A stretch of 25,132 nt of DNA. Source: JBEVNR01 sp040507985. GTDB taxonomy: Bacteria; Pseudomonadota; Alphaproteobacteria; Rickettsiales; UBA6187. A program made the position numbers and the translations under genes. The DNA lies in contig JBEVNR010000006.1 in the NCBI GenBank assembly GCA_040507985.1, positions 1 to 25,132 on the forward strand, written 5' to 3'. This document shows positions 13,684 to 20,017 of this stretch, piece after piece (the stretch's first letter is position 1; every line of letters starts with the position of its first letter). The notes beneath the pieces are model-generated. The model did no database searches. It saw only the letters and a program-made list of their open reading frames with translations, and was not told the origin of the DNA.

Positions 13684-14713
13684 CAAGTATGCTCCTAAGT
13701 GTGGCGTTTTGCGCGGCCAGCGATATTTGCGCCGCGCGTCTGTCGAAGCCGTGCACGTAGCGTTCGCTGGTTTCGATCTTGCTGTGCCGCATCAGCGATT
13801 TAATCTCGACGGCGGTCGCGCCTTGGTCGTTGAGGGCGGAGCCGAAGGCGTGGCGAAGGTCGTGGAAGCGCAGGCTTTTCAGTCCCGCCCTTGTCCGCAC
13901 GCGCCGCCATATGCGATCCATGCCTGAGGGGAACAGCATCCGCGTCCCGGTCGGCAAACCGTTGACATGCGCCGCGACCTCGCGCATGACGGCGGGATGC
14001 ACGACGCAGACCATACTCTTGCCGCCCTTCATTTTCTCGAAATGGATGCGCCCGCCCTCCATGTCCACGTCCCGCACGGCGATATTACGAAGCTGCGCCT
14101 TGCGTCCGCCCGTGGCGAGGGCGAGCAGGATCATCAAGCGGATCGGCTTTTTCTCGAGCGCGGCGGTCGCGAGCAGCGCGCGGCGTTCCTTCTCCGTGAG
14201 ATGGCGCGAGGGCGGGGGCGGCTCGCGCATCTTCCTCACTTCCGCCACCGGGTTCGCGGCCAGCCACCGCCATTCGAGAAAGGCGGCGGCGCATACGGCG
14301 GAGAGGGTGAACAGATAGCGGTTGGCCGTCGCCCCTTTGCGTCCCGAGGCGACGAGCGCGTCGCGCCCCGCCGCGATCTCCCCGGCCGAAAGCGCGGAGA
14401 GGCGCGTCTTGCCGAGCCGCTTCTTCCAAAATCGGATATGGCAGCACATCGAGCGGCGGTATCCGTCGTTTGCCTTGGTCGGCAATATCTCGCGCTCGTA
14501 GCGCTCGAGCATCTCGTCGCATCCGTGCGCCGCCGCCCGCTCCTGCGCCGAGAGCCGCCCCTCGACGATTTCCGCGCGCGTCGTCTCCGCCCAATTGGCC
14601 GCGTCTTTTTGTCGGTCGAAGGTGCGGGTGATCCTCGGGCCGGAGCCGCGTCGGACAATGGCACGATAGGCGGTCGAGCCGTCTTTTTTGACGAGTTTTC
14701 GGACGTGCGGCAC
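13667..14713 (-). CDS. int: Tyrosine recombinase / phage integrase
   Basis: The chosen start is GTG 14713, preceded by GAGGAG at 6 bases; it gives V-P-H-V-R-K-L-V-K-K-D-G-S-T-A-Y-R, the usual opening of this integrase group. The frame is open farther upstream but that part looks noncoding. The 348 residues contain an N-terminal arm-binding part, a SAM-like core-binding domain (about 60-160) and a catalytic domain with Arg204 (G-G-R-K), Lys near 227-232, H284-x-x-R287 (H-D-L-R-H), His310 (L-M-R-H-S) and the nucleophile Tyr319 (S-E-R-Y-V-H). It integrates and excises the element. It is intact. No attachment site or tRNA was found next to it. Confidence 0.95.
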   Translation of the reverse strand: MPHVRKLVKKDGSTAYRAIVRRGSGPRITRTFDRQKDAANWAETTRAEIVEGRLSAQERAAAHGCDEMLERYEREILPTKANDGYRRSMCCHIRFWKKRLGKTRLSALSAGEIAAGRDALVASGRKGATANRYLFTLSAVCAAAFLEWRWLAANPVAEVRKMREPPPPSRHLTEKERRALLATAALEKKPIRLMILLALATGGRKAQLRNIAVRDVDMEGGRIHFEKMKGGKSMVCVVHPAVMREVAAHVNGLPTGTRMLFPSGMDRIWRRVRTRAGLKSLRFHDLRHAFGSALNDQGATAVEIKSLMRHSKIETSERYVHGFDRRAAQISLAAQNATLRSILDADTA

Positions 14714-14805
14714 GGGCGGCTCCTCGGGAGGCGGACGGGGCGTCGAAACGCGGGCGCGCCGGCGCGGCGCTATTTCGGCGCTACGGCGAGTATAAAACCC
14801 CCGCT

Positions 14806-14815
14806 CCCCTAGGGG
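14806..14815. promoter_or_regulatory. Palindrome in the int / methyltransferase divergent region
   Basis: CCCCTAGGGG is a perfect 10-base palindrome in the 211-base region between the divergent integrase and methyltransferase genes. On the minus strand a TATACT (14789-14794) lies just downstream and could be the integrase -10 box, so the palindrome would overlap its promoter. On the plus strand TACAAT (14899-14904) could be the methyltransferase -10 box. Operator function is inferred from position only. Confidence 0.35.
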
Positions 14816-14924
14816 GAAGAGGGCGACGTCCGTGTTTGTGCCTATCTTCGCGACAAACCCGTAAAAGGCGGCGCTTCCGCGCCCCGCCGCCCGCGCCGTA
14901 CAATCGAAGTAAAAGGAGTGAATC

Positions 14925-15617
14925 ATGGAAATACATGCGCTCCGCAATAAGATCACGCTCGGCGACAGCCTAAAAATCATGGCGGAAATGCCGGCGGAGA
15001 GCGTGGGGATGGTCGCGACCGATCCGCCGTACGGGGTGAACTTTCATAGCGGATATCTTAAGGGAAAGGGCGCGCGGCATAATAAAATCGCGGGCGATAA
15101 AAACTTGGAATGGCTGGGCGGATTTTTTACGCAGGCCTACCGCGTATTAAAGCAAGACCGCATGGCGGCGGTGTTTTACGGGTGGCCGAACGCCGACAAA
15201 TTTTTAGCCGGCGCGCGCAAGGCCGGCTTCCGTCTTGTCGGCCATTTCGTGTGGGTGAAGCCGTCTCCCGGAATCGGCTATTACGCCATGGGGCAGCACG
15301 AATGCGTTTTTTTATTCGCCAAGGGATCGCCGCCGCAACCCGCGATCCGCCAAAGCGACGTCGTCTACTGCAAGCGCATGCCGTGCGAAGACACGAATCA
15401 CCCGACTCCCAAGCCCGTCGACCTGATGGCGCAAATTATCCGCCGCTACGCCCATGAAGGCGAGATCGTCCTCGACCCGTTCGCCGGATCGTGCGCGACC
15501 GCCTTCGCCTGCCGCAACCTCGGGCTGGATTACATCGCCATCGAAATTTCGGAGGAATGGCATGCGGACGCCGCACGGCGGATGGCAGAGGTTAAACGGC
15601 AGGGGAGGTTGTTTTAG
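14925..15617 (+). CDS. Beta-class DNA methyltransferase (N6-adenine or N4-cytosine)
   Basis: The 230-residue enzyme starts at ATG 14925 after AAAAGGAG. It has the beta-class order: catalytic motif IV D-P-P-Y-G (33-37) comes first, and the cofactor motif I D-P-F-A-G-S (184-189) lies near the C-terminus, preceded by H-P-T-P-K-P (159-164). It transfers a methyl group from S-adenosylmethionine to DNA bases. The short length leaves little room for a large target domain. No restriction enzyme lies beside it, so it is probably an orphan phage methyltransferase that protects DNA or controls genes. The target site cannot be told from sequence. Confidence 0.93.
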   Translation: MEIHALRNKITLGDSLKIMAEMPAESVGMVATDPPYGVNFHSGYLKGKGARHNKIAGDKNLEWLGGFFTQAYRVLKQDRMAAVFYGWPNADKFLAGARKAGFRLVGHFVWVKPSPGIGYYAMGQHECVFLFAKGSPPQPAIRQSDVVYCKRMPCEDTNHPTPKPVDLMAQIIRRYAHEGEIVLDPFAGSCATAFACRNLGLDYIAIEISEEWHADAARRMAEVKRQGRLF

Positions 15618-15696
15618 ATTGCCTCCGTAACAACGGAATCGAAAGTATTGAAAATTTTCTAAATTTAATGACTGCGCTTTTGTCAAGAAAAAACGC

Positions 15697-15726
15697 TTGC
15701 CTAAAGCAAATTTTTCAGTGTATACT
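15697..15726 (+). promoter_or_regulatory. Candidate promoter reading into a gene-free interval
   Basis: TTGCCT (15697-15702), an 18-base spacer and TATACT (15721-15726) form a fair sigma-70 promoter on the plus strand. Another -35-like TTGTCA lies at 15680-15685. No plus-strand gene follows; the next gene, ending at 15797, is on the opposite strand. The promoter would give a short RNA or an antisense transcript. Confidence 0.4.
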
Positions 15727-15732
15727 GCTTAG

Positions 15733-15793
15733 TGAGTTCTTAGCCTACCGGCGTGGAATCTATCGAGGCTTCGGCCGACTGAGCCAGCGTAGC
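15733..15793 (+). ncRNA. Possible small structured RNA
   Basis: About 15 bases after the candidate promoter, 15743-15756 can pair with 15784-15793 to give ten base pairs with small bulges. The enclosed loop contains a GGC-TTCG-GCC tetraloop hairpin. The segment has no open frame on the plus strand and is more GC-rich than the flanks. No known RNA family was recognised, and no clear terminator follows. The call rests on folding by eye and is weak. Confidence 0.22.
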
Positions 15794-15796
15794 AAA

Positions 15797-16276
15797 TCAG
15801 CGGCCTATATTTCTTAAGTATTCTACGCATTCTTGCAAAGACCATTCGGGAGATTGCTTGATCTTATTTATGCTGCGATCAGCATAATAAGCCGTTATAA
15901 ACTTCGCTTTTAGAGTACCGTCCATCTTAAGGCTCATTTCAACCACTACAACGAAATCTCCAAATACAAAACTTACCCTTCGGTGAGACTCAATTTTTTT
16001 TGTAACGCTATCCCATCCCTTTAAAGATAAGGCGGATGGATTTTGCAATGTCGGGCAAATCCAACCCATGTACTGAGCGCGCTCAAAGCTAAATTTATCT
16101 TTTTTACCCACTGAGTCACGTGTGCAAAAAGCATGCCAAAACCTGCCTTCAGAAAAATAAACGGGGATCCCGTCGTGGGTGAGGATGCGCCGTTGGCAAA
16201 ATTCCCTTTTATAGAATTCCTGATATTCCTGCCACGTAGCGTACTTTATCAAGGGCGGCGCGGCCTCCATTACCAT
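15797..16276 (-). CDS. Possible nuclease-type toxin, second gene of the DUF3800 pair
   Basis: The 159-residue protein starts at ATG 16276, overlapping the stop of the DUF3800 gene by 7 bases, so the two are translationally coupled. Its centre reads H-D-G-I-P-V-Y-F-S-E-G-R-F-W-H-A-F, then FSFERAQYMGWICPTLQNP, and later V-S-F-V-F-G-D-F-V-V-V-V-E-M and A-K-F-I-T-A-Y-Y-A-D-R-S. A conserved His, Arg/Glu and the F-I-T-A-Y strand resemble the PBECR/colicin-D-like nuclease folds, in which such residues act on RNA. That resemblance is from pattern only and is not firm. It is AT-rich relative to phage genes. A toxin or effector role is inferred. Confidence 0.6.
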   Translation of the reverse strand: MVMEAAPPLIKYATWQEYQEFYKREFCQRRILTHDGIPVYFSEGRFWHAFCTRDSVGKKDKFSFERAQYMGWICPTLQNPSALSLKGWDSVTKKIESHRRVSFVFGDFVVVVEMSLKMDGTLKAKFITAYYADRSINKIKQSPEWSLQECVEYLRNIGR

Positions 16277-16971
16277 CCTCCGCCTAAATTGATTTTAAAA
16301 ATATTAAATTTTTCTTCATTTTTAAATGTCGGGCAGAGATCGCGATCCAGCTTCCTTTCCGTGTGGAGTATCAACTCCTCTTTGGCGCCGCCTTTGTTAA
16401 AAGAATCGTTCATGCGCGCGGAGGCGACTCCAAGCAAAATATCGGCCAGCTGCATGAGGGCGATGTTGCGCGAGGCCAAGGATTGAACGCTTTCGATCTT
16501 GGCGGATAGATTCGCATGAGAAAGGCAGGATTGCAAAACCTGTGCTTCCCGCCTGTTTTTATTCGTGTAATGGTCGCAAAATATAACGTATTCGTTGAAG
16601 TCAAAAATCCAGTGATGCAGCATTTGATAATAAAATTTATAAAACCCTAATTCTTTGTTGTTGCCGTGCATTTCCCAATTTATTTTGTCGGCTTCCACCG
16701 CGATGCACCGAAAACGCATTTCCTTGCCGTAAGAAAAAAACAGGTCGATGATTTCCTTATAAAAATCAAGGCTGGCAGGGGAAACCTTACGCCACTTCAT
16801 CTCTCCGAATTTTTTATGTCTCTCGCGTGCCGTCCGGATTTTGCGCTTGGCATCGGCGCGTATATCGGCGGGAATCCACAGGCTTCCGATGGTCATGTAT
16901 CGCAAACGATTGCGCTTTTCTTGCGTAAAAATATCTTGATTGCTTTCGTCGCAATATACTTCAAAACGCAT
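16270..16971 (-). CDS. DUF3800 domain protein
   Basis: The start is ATG 16971 (M-R-F-E-V-Y-C-D-E-S), with GAAGG 7-8 bases upstream; the frame farther upstream looks noncoding. The 233 residues show the DUF3800 set: Y-C-D-E-S at the N-terminus, then M-T-I-G-S-L-W-I, F-G-E-M-K-W, a central V-I-F-C-D-H-Y-T-N-K and a late L-M-Q-L-A-D-I-L-L-G. The spaced Asp/Glu residues fit the RNase H-like fold proposed for the family, whose members are often in phage and defence contexts. It is the first gene of a two-gene unit. The exact activity is unknown. Confidence 0.85.
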   Translation of the reverse strand: MRFEVYCDESNQDIFTQEKRNRLRYMTIGSLWIPADIRADAKRKIRTARERHKKFGEMKWRKVSPASLDFYKEIIDLFFSYGKEMRFRCIAVEADKINWEMHGNNKELGFYKFYYQMLHHWIFDFNEYVIFCDHYTNKNRREAQVLQSCLSHANLSAKIESVQSLASRNIALMQLADILLGVASARMNDSFNKGGAKEELILHTERKLDRDLCPTFKNEEKFNIFKINLGGGW

Positions 16972-17088
16972 CGGCAAACCTTCTTTCCAAACATTCCCTG
17001 CAAGCATAAGGCAGAAATAAGGCATTGAAAAGCTCTCTGTGTCTTTACCTACCCCCCCGCCCCGCATCCCGCAAGCGCCTGCGCGCCG

Positions 17089-17457
17089 CTAGGCTGCAAC
17101 ATGAAGGCGAAGGATTTTCGGGCGGACAGGGGCTTGCGGGATGCGGGGCTTAGCGCGCGTGAAAAATTCGATCATCTGCGGATTGTCGCGCGCCAATTCG
17201 TCGAGCAGCGCCCCGTTCTGCCGCCGCTTGCGCATGGCGACGAGCTTTTGCCCGGCTTCGTACACGCGTTCGGGCGAATAGCCGGCCAGCTCGCACACGT
17301 CCCTGAAATCGCTTGAGCGCAGGTTAAGCCACGCCTCGGCCTCGTCCCGCGCCTCCGCCTCTTCGGGATGGAACGCGCAGCTTTTTAAGTCCGACAGCGC
17401 CTTGAACAACACGCACCGCCACAACACGCACACGTCCCGCCCGCATTCTCCTTGCAT
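17089..17457 (-). CDS. Small phage accessory protein of unknown function
   Basis: ATG 17457 follows GGAGAGG and gives 122 residues. The opening includes L-W-R-C-V-L-F-K-A-L-S-D, then a charged helix (EEAEARDEAEAWLNL), S-D-F-R-D-V-C-E-L-A-G-Y-S-P-E-R-V, and an Arg/Lys-rich end. The W-R-x-V-L-x-x-A-L-x-D ... D-F-x-x-V-C-x-x-A-G pattern is recurrent in small alphaproteobacterial prophage proteins, and the first half reappears in the broken gene at 24235-24527. No catalytic motif is visible. It is the last gene of the 18164-17089 minus-strand group. Confidence 0.7.
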   Translation of the reverse strand: MQGECGRDVCVLWRCVLFKALSDLKSCAFHPEEAEARDEAEAWLNLRSSDFRDVCELAGYSPERVYEAGQKLVAMRKRRQNGALLDELARDNPQMIEFFTRAKPRIPQAPVRPKILRLHVAA

Positions 17458-17521
17458 ACGCCTCTCCTTCCTTGCGCGTTCTTCCCGCCATATACTGGCG
17501 CCATCCTCCTTCCTTCCTTTT

Positions 17522-17556
17522 AAACGCGGACGCTTCTTGCAAAAGCGTCCGCGTTT
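17522..17556 (+). terminator. Perfect 14-bp hairpin, intrinsic terminator
   Basis: The arms 17522-17535 and 17543-17556 pair perfectly over 14 bases (AAACGCGGACGCTT) around a 7-base loop. On the plus strand the hairpin is followed by a T-run (17554-17559). On the minus strand, from which the neighbouring genes are read, it lies 1 base after a stop codon but is followed only by TTTAAAA. It probably blocks transcription from both sides. Confidence 0.75.
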
Positions 17557-17557
17557 T

Positions 17558-17773
17558 TTATTTGCGGAATTTCCGGCTCAGCAAACGGTAGTAGAGCGAC
17601 GACGGCGGCGTAAGCCCCTGCCGCAGCATATGGGCGATCTTGCGGGCCGAGACGGCGCAGCGCGCGCGATAGGTCGTCACCGCGCCGTCGTCCGTGCAGG
17701 ACACGGTCGGGGCGCGCCCGCCCTCGCCCGGAATGATATCGACGCAAAAACGGCGTATATAGCAATCACGCAT
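17558..17773 (-). CDS. Small phage hypothetical protein
   Basis: ATG 17773 overlaps the stop of the upstream gene (ATGCGTGA), showing translational coupling. The 71-residue product is basic, beginning M-R-D-C-Y-I-R-R-F-C-V-D and ending in L-Y-Y-R-L-L-S-R-K-F-R-K. Between them a Gly/Thr-rich middle holds C-T-D-D-G and R-A-R-C. No family was recognised. A strong hairpin follows directly after the stop. Confidence 0.6.
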   Translation of the reverse strand: MRDCYIRRFCVDIIPGEGGRAPTVSCTDDGAVTTYRARCAVSARKIAHMLRQGLTPPSSLYYRLLSRKFRK

Positions 17774-18164
17774 GGCCGCATTCTCCCTCAAAAACCATTA
17801 TCGCTCCCTGCGCGGGGGCGGCGCCTTGTCGGCGCATCGCGCCCCAAATCGCCGCCCCCGTTTGCTTCGTATGCAAATCCCAAAGCTGAAGGCGGTATTC
17901 GGTGATCGCCATGGCGGCCGACTCGCTCAGCGTGAAGCCCTGCCCGGCCATGCCTTGGCCAAGAAATTCGCGCGCGACGTCCTCCGCCGCCTCGGCCGGG
18001 TCGCGCCCGTCGGCGCAGAGGATCATGAATCCCGCCAACGCCACGCCCGACGCCGGGTAGCGCCGCGCGGCCTTGTAGTAGGCCTCGCGCTCAAGCGGGG
18101 AAAAACGTTCGGAGAATTCGCGGGAAAGGTCGGACATCACGACGGCCTCGCACATAAAAACCAT
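17766..18164 (-). CDS. Phage hypothetical protein, first gene of a small operon
   Basis: ATG 18164 follows AGGGGG by 3 bases and gives 132 residues; an ATG farther in, M-S-D-L-S-R-E-F, is an alternative. The sequence is soluble and mostly helical, with FSPLEREAYYKAARRYPASG, ALAGFMILCADGRDPAEAAE and ESAAMAITEYRLQLWDL. No catalytic or metal-binding motif is seen. The gene is divergent from the DNA-binding protein gene at 18353 and opens the group 18164-17089. Confidence 0.65.
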   Translation of the reverse strand: MVFMCEAVVMSDLSREFSERFSPLEREAYYKAARRYPASGVALAGFMILCADGRDPAEAAEDVAREFLGQGMAGQGFTLSESAAMAITEYRLQLWDLHTKQTGAAIWGAMRRQGAAPAQGAIMVFEGECGHA

Positions 18165-18302
18165 ACGCCCCCTATTCTACCGCGCCCCCTCTAACGCGAG
18201 GAAGGAAGGCCGAAGAACGCGGGCGAAAATAATTATCCTCCCGGACGGGCACGCCGTGAAGCCCGTTTGTGCGTCGCCCTTGCCAAAAGCGTGGAAACGG
18301 AT

Positions 18303-18335
18303 AAAGTGTTTCCGATAAACAGTACGAAACACTTT
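18303..18335. promoter_or_regulatory. Inverted repeat upstream of the DNA-binding protein gene
   Basis: AAAGTGTTTC (18303-18312) and GAAACACTTT (18326-18335) are perfect inverted 10-base arms spaced by 13 bases, ending 17 bases before ATG 18353. The right arm extends to GAAACACTTTGAAAC, and this 15-mer recurs exactly inside the gene at 18562-18576. A GGAAAC at 18293-18298 also faces GTTTCC at 18308-18313. The most likely role is an operator for the adjacent protein. Confidence 0.65.
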
Positions 18336-18352
18336 GAAACAGTCCGGGACAC

Positions 18353-18817
18353 ATGCGATACAACCCCACCGACGCGGCGAAACTCTTGTCCGGCGTGACA
18401 AGAAAGACGCTGTACGGAATGATGAAAAACGGCGACATATCCTTTGCCGTCGAGGGCGGGAAGCGGTATATCGACGGGGCGGAGCTAGCCCGCGCGTTCG
18501 GGGAGAAGTTCCGCCCGGAGAAAGCGGGGCAGGAAGGGGAAACGTTTCAAAACGTACCGCAGAAACACTTTGAAACGTTTCCGAAACAAACCGAAACAGC
18601 GGAAACGTTTCTTGAAAACGCCCTGCTGAAACAACAGGTCGAGGCATTGCAAGAGCGGCTGAGAGACAAGGACGCGGAAAACGCCCGCCTGTGGAAAAAA
18701 CTCGACGACGAGGCCGAAGAGCGCCGCAAGATCACCGCCGTGCTGGCCGACCAACGGGGCGAGACCGGGCGGAAAAAGCGGGGGGTGTGGGCATGGCTTA
18801 TCGGGAAAGGTGATTAA
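18353..18817 (+). CDS. Plasmid-type helix-turn-helix protein with coiled-coil C-terminus
   Basis: The 154-residue protein has a MerR-like DNA-binding start, M-R-Y-N-P-T-D-A-A-K-L-L, T-R-K-T-L-Y-G-M-M-K-N-G-D-I-S and K-R-Y-I-D-G-A-E-L-A-R-A-F (residues 1-50). A low-complexity linker with repeated E-T-F follows, then a coiled coil (about 88-130) with LKQQVEALQERLRDKDAENA, and a basic hydrophobic end with R-G-V-W-A-W-L. Proteins of this build accompany replication genes of small plasmids and some phages. The linker DNA encodes three GAAACGTTTC sites, and a related inverted repeat precedes the gene, so self-regulation or origin binding is likely. No replication initiator gene is nearby. Confidence 0.8.
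   Translation: MRYNPTDAAKLLSGVTRKTLYGMMKNGDISFAVEGGKRYIDGAELARAFGEKFRPEKAGQEGETFQNVPQKHFETFPKQTETAETFLENALLKQQVEALQERLRDKDAENARLWKKLDDEAEERRKITAVLADQRGETGRKKRGVWAWLIGKGD
18539..18611. repeat. Three GAAACGTTTC palindromes inside the coding region
   Basis: Exact copies lie at 18539-18548, 18572-18581 and 18602-18611, spaced 33 and 30 bases, close to three helical turns, so they face the same side of DNA. The 15-mer GAAACACTTTGAAAC (18562-18576) overlaps the second copy and repeats the upstream operator arm. They encode the repeated E-T-F residues. They look like binding sites for the protein itself, or iterons. Confidence 0.65.
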
Positions 18818-18836
18818 GGCGGATTTAAAATCGGCC

Positions 18837-18873
18837 TTGTGCGTCAAGATATTTTGTATTACAATTAATACAA
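18837..18873 (+). promoter_or_regulatory. Promoter and operator of the RelB/RelE-type pair
   Basis: TTGTGC (18837-18842), a 17-base spacer and TACAAT (18860-18865) form a likely promoter. A perfect inverted repeat, TTGTATTA (18854-18861) and TAATACAA (18866-18873) with a 4-base centre, covers the -10 box. The layout fits autorepression by the antitoxin-toxin complex. It lies about 22 bases before ATG 18895. Confidence 0.6.
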
Positions 18874-18894
18874 TTATGACAAGGTTAGCGCGCC

Positions 18895-19128
18895 ATGAGC
18901 CATCAGCACACCGTTTCTTTTCGTATCGACGACGCCGTGCACCGGCGCATGCAATCTGCCATGCACGCTCTCGGTCTTAGCGCGAGCAAGGTGTTTCGCG
19001 ACGCCTTGACGGAAAAGCTGGAAGAATTGGAAGAGCTGTCCAAGGTGGCCGAGCGCATAAAACAAAACCGCGCCAAAAAACCTATCGCAGAATTATGGCA
19101 TGAGCTTGGACTGGACGATCCTGTATGA
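18895..19128 (+). CDS. RelB-type ribbon-helix-helix antitoxin
   Basis: The 77-residue protein opens with a ribbon-helix-helix fold: V-S-F-R-I-D-D-A-V-H-R-R-M then L-G-L-S-A-S-K-V-F-R-D-A-L. It continues with a charged helical tail that normally wraps the toxin (EKLEELEELSKVAERIKQ, I-A-E-L-W-H-E-L-G-L). It neutralises the toxin encoded next to it and binds the operator upstream. The gene overlaps the toxin start by 29 bases, so the pair is made together. Confidence 0.85.
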   Translation: MSHQHTVSFRIDDAVHRRMQSAMHALGLSASKVFRDALTEKLEELEELSKVAERIKQNRAKKPIAELWHELGLDDPV

Positions 19129-19456
19129 CGAGGCCGTTCTTGGCGATTTAAAGAAAATCGGCCAAGGCGACCGCTTGCGCATCAAAAAATATCTCGACAA
19201 GCTTCATGCCGAATGCGCGCACCCGTCCGAACGCGGCGAGCCGTACCGCCATGAACTAAAAGGCTTTTGGAAATACCGCGTCGGCAATTACCGCGTCATT
19301 TGCACGATTGAAGACGGCGCGCTGACAGTGCTTTGCGTCATGATGGTCGCGCACCGCAGCGAATCCTACGGCACGAAAAACATCCGCGAATTATTCAGCA
19401 GGGGCGAAGAGTTAGAAGAAAGAATAAAAGAAATGATGAAAGACGGCATCAAATAG
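19100..19456 (+). CDS. RelE/ParE-type toxin
   Basis: ATG 19100 lies within the antitoxin gene. The 118-residue product shows the RelE/ParE layout: L-D-W-T-I-L-Y-D-E-A-V-L-G-D-L-K-K-I, then R-L-R-I-K-K-Y-L-D-K-L, H-E-L-K-G-F-W-K-Y-R-V-G-N-Y-R-V-I-C and V-M-M-V-A-H-R-S-E-S-Y. The G-x-x-K/R-Y-R-V-G-x-Y-R motif is diagnostic. RelE types cut mRNA on the ribosome; ParE types act on gyrase. The family fold does not settle which applies. The frame continues past the usual end with a Glu/Lys-rich tail of about 20 residues. Confidence 0.88.
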   Translation: MSLDWTILYDEAVLGDLKKIGQGDRLRIKKYLDKLHAECAHPSERGEPYRHELKGFWKYRVGNYRVICTIEDGALTVLCVMMVAHRSESYGTKNIRELFSRGEELEERIKEMMKDGIK

Positions 19457-19634
19457 AAAAAGCCCCGTCTAGGATGGATTTTTTCTATTGTCCCCTTTGT
19501 CGCCAAAGGGATCGCAGGTATTCCCGAAGTATGACTTAAGTAGAATGCGACCGACTCTTGAAAGTCAAGCCTCATTTTTCTTCCCCCTTGCGGAGAAGGC
19601 CGTGCCTAGTGGCAAAATATTCTAATCTGCGTAT

Positions 19635-19658
19635 GCCTTTTCTAATTAAAGAAAAGGC
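19635..19658. repeat. Inverted repeat in the gene-free interval after the toxin gene
   Basis: GCCTTTTCT (19635-19643) and AGAAAAGGC (19650-19658) are perfect 9-base arms around AATTAA. A second weaker pair, CCCCTTTG/CAAAGGGA, lies near 19495-19510. Neither is followed by a T-run. The interval 19457-19718 has no convincing gene. These may be terminators of low strength or protein-binding sites. Confidence 0.4.
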
Positions 19659-19718
19659 GACGGGTAACCCCGAGATATATTTAGATCATAGGCCATACGC
19701 TGCCGAAACGCAAGCGTT

Positions 19719-19961
19719 TTAATCCGCGAAATTTCCTGCCGCCTCTCCCCGAAACACCGTGACGGCGAGCCGCACCCCGTCGGGCAGCCCGCATTGCCAC
19801 AGGCGGCGTTCGGGCGGGGAGGCGAACAGCCGGTCGCGGATGAAGCCCGATGGGGAAAAGACGTGCAGCGCGTCGCCGTCGAATTTATGCGGGGCGCAGG
19901 GGCTAAGCCGGTTGTCCTGCCCGGCGGCGCAGCCTGTAATTTTTACGCCTGGCGCTTGCAT
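19719..19961 (-). CDS. Small hypothetical protein, phage-like codon use
   Basis: The 80-residue frame runs from ATG 19961 to TAA 19719 and uses G/C-ending codons like the phage genes. It starts M-Q-A-P-G-V-K-I-T-G-C-A-A-G-Q-D and has a probable beta-rich middle with F-D-G-D-A-L-H-V-F-S-P-S-G and D-G-V-R-L-A-V-T-V-F. A Shine-Dalgarno is not obvious. No family was recognised. The opposite strand is also open, so a false gene cannot be excluded. Confidence 0.45.
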   Translation of the reverse strand: MQAPGVKITGCAAGQDNRLSPCAPHKFDGDALHVFSPSGFIRDRLFASPPERRLWQCGLPDGVRLAVTVFRGEAAGNFAD

Positions 19962-20017
19962 TTGCTTGCCCGCTCCCCATATACGCCATACATCGTTGCG
20001 GGGAAAAGAGGGGATAA

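Noticed and set aside
14714..14980. N-terminal extension of the integrase to 14980
   Set aside because: It overlaps the methyltransferase start on the other strand and looks noncoding, while GTG 14713 has GAGGAG at the right distance and gives the family's normal opening.
15618..15796. Possible tRNA or attachment site after the methyltransferase
   Set aside because: The hairpin-rich segment has no T-loop GGTTC-A box or acceptor stem of the right size, and no repeat of an integrase-end sequence was found.
18539..18611. CRISPR-like array
   Set aside because: The repeats are only 10 bases, palindromic, within a coding frame, and the intervals are too short to be spacers.
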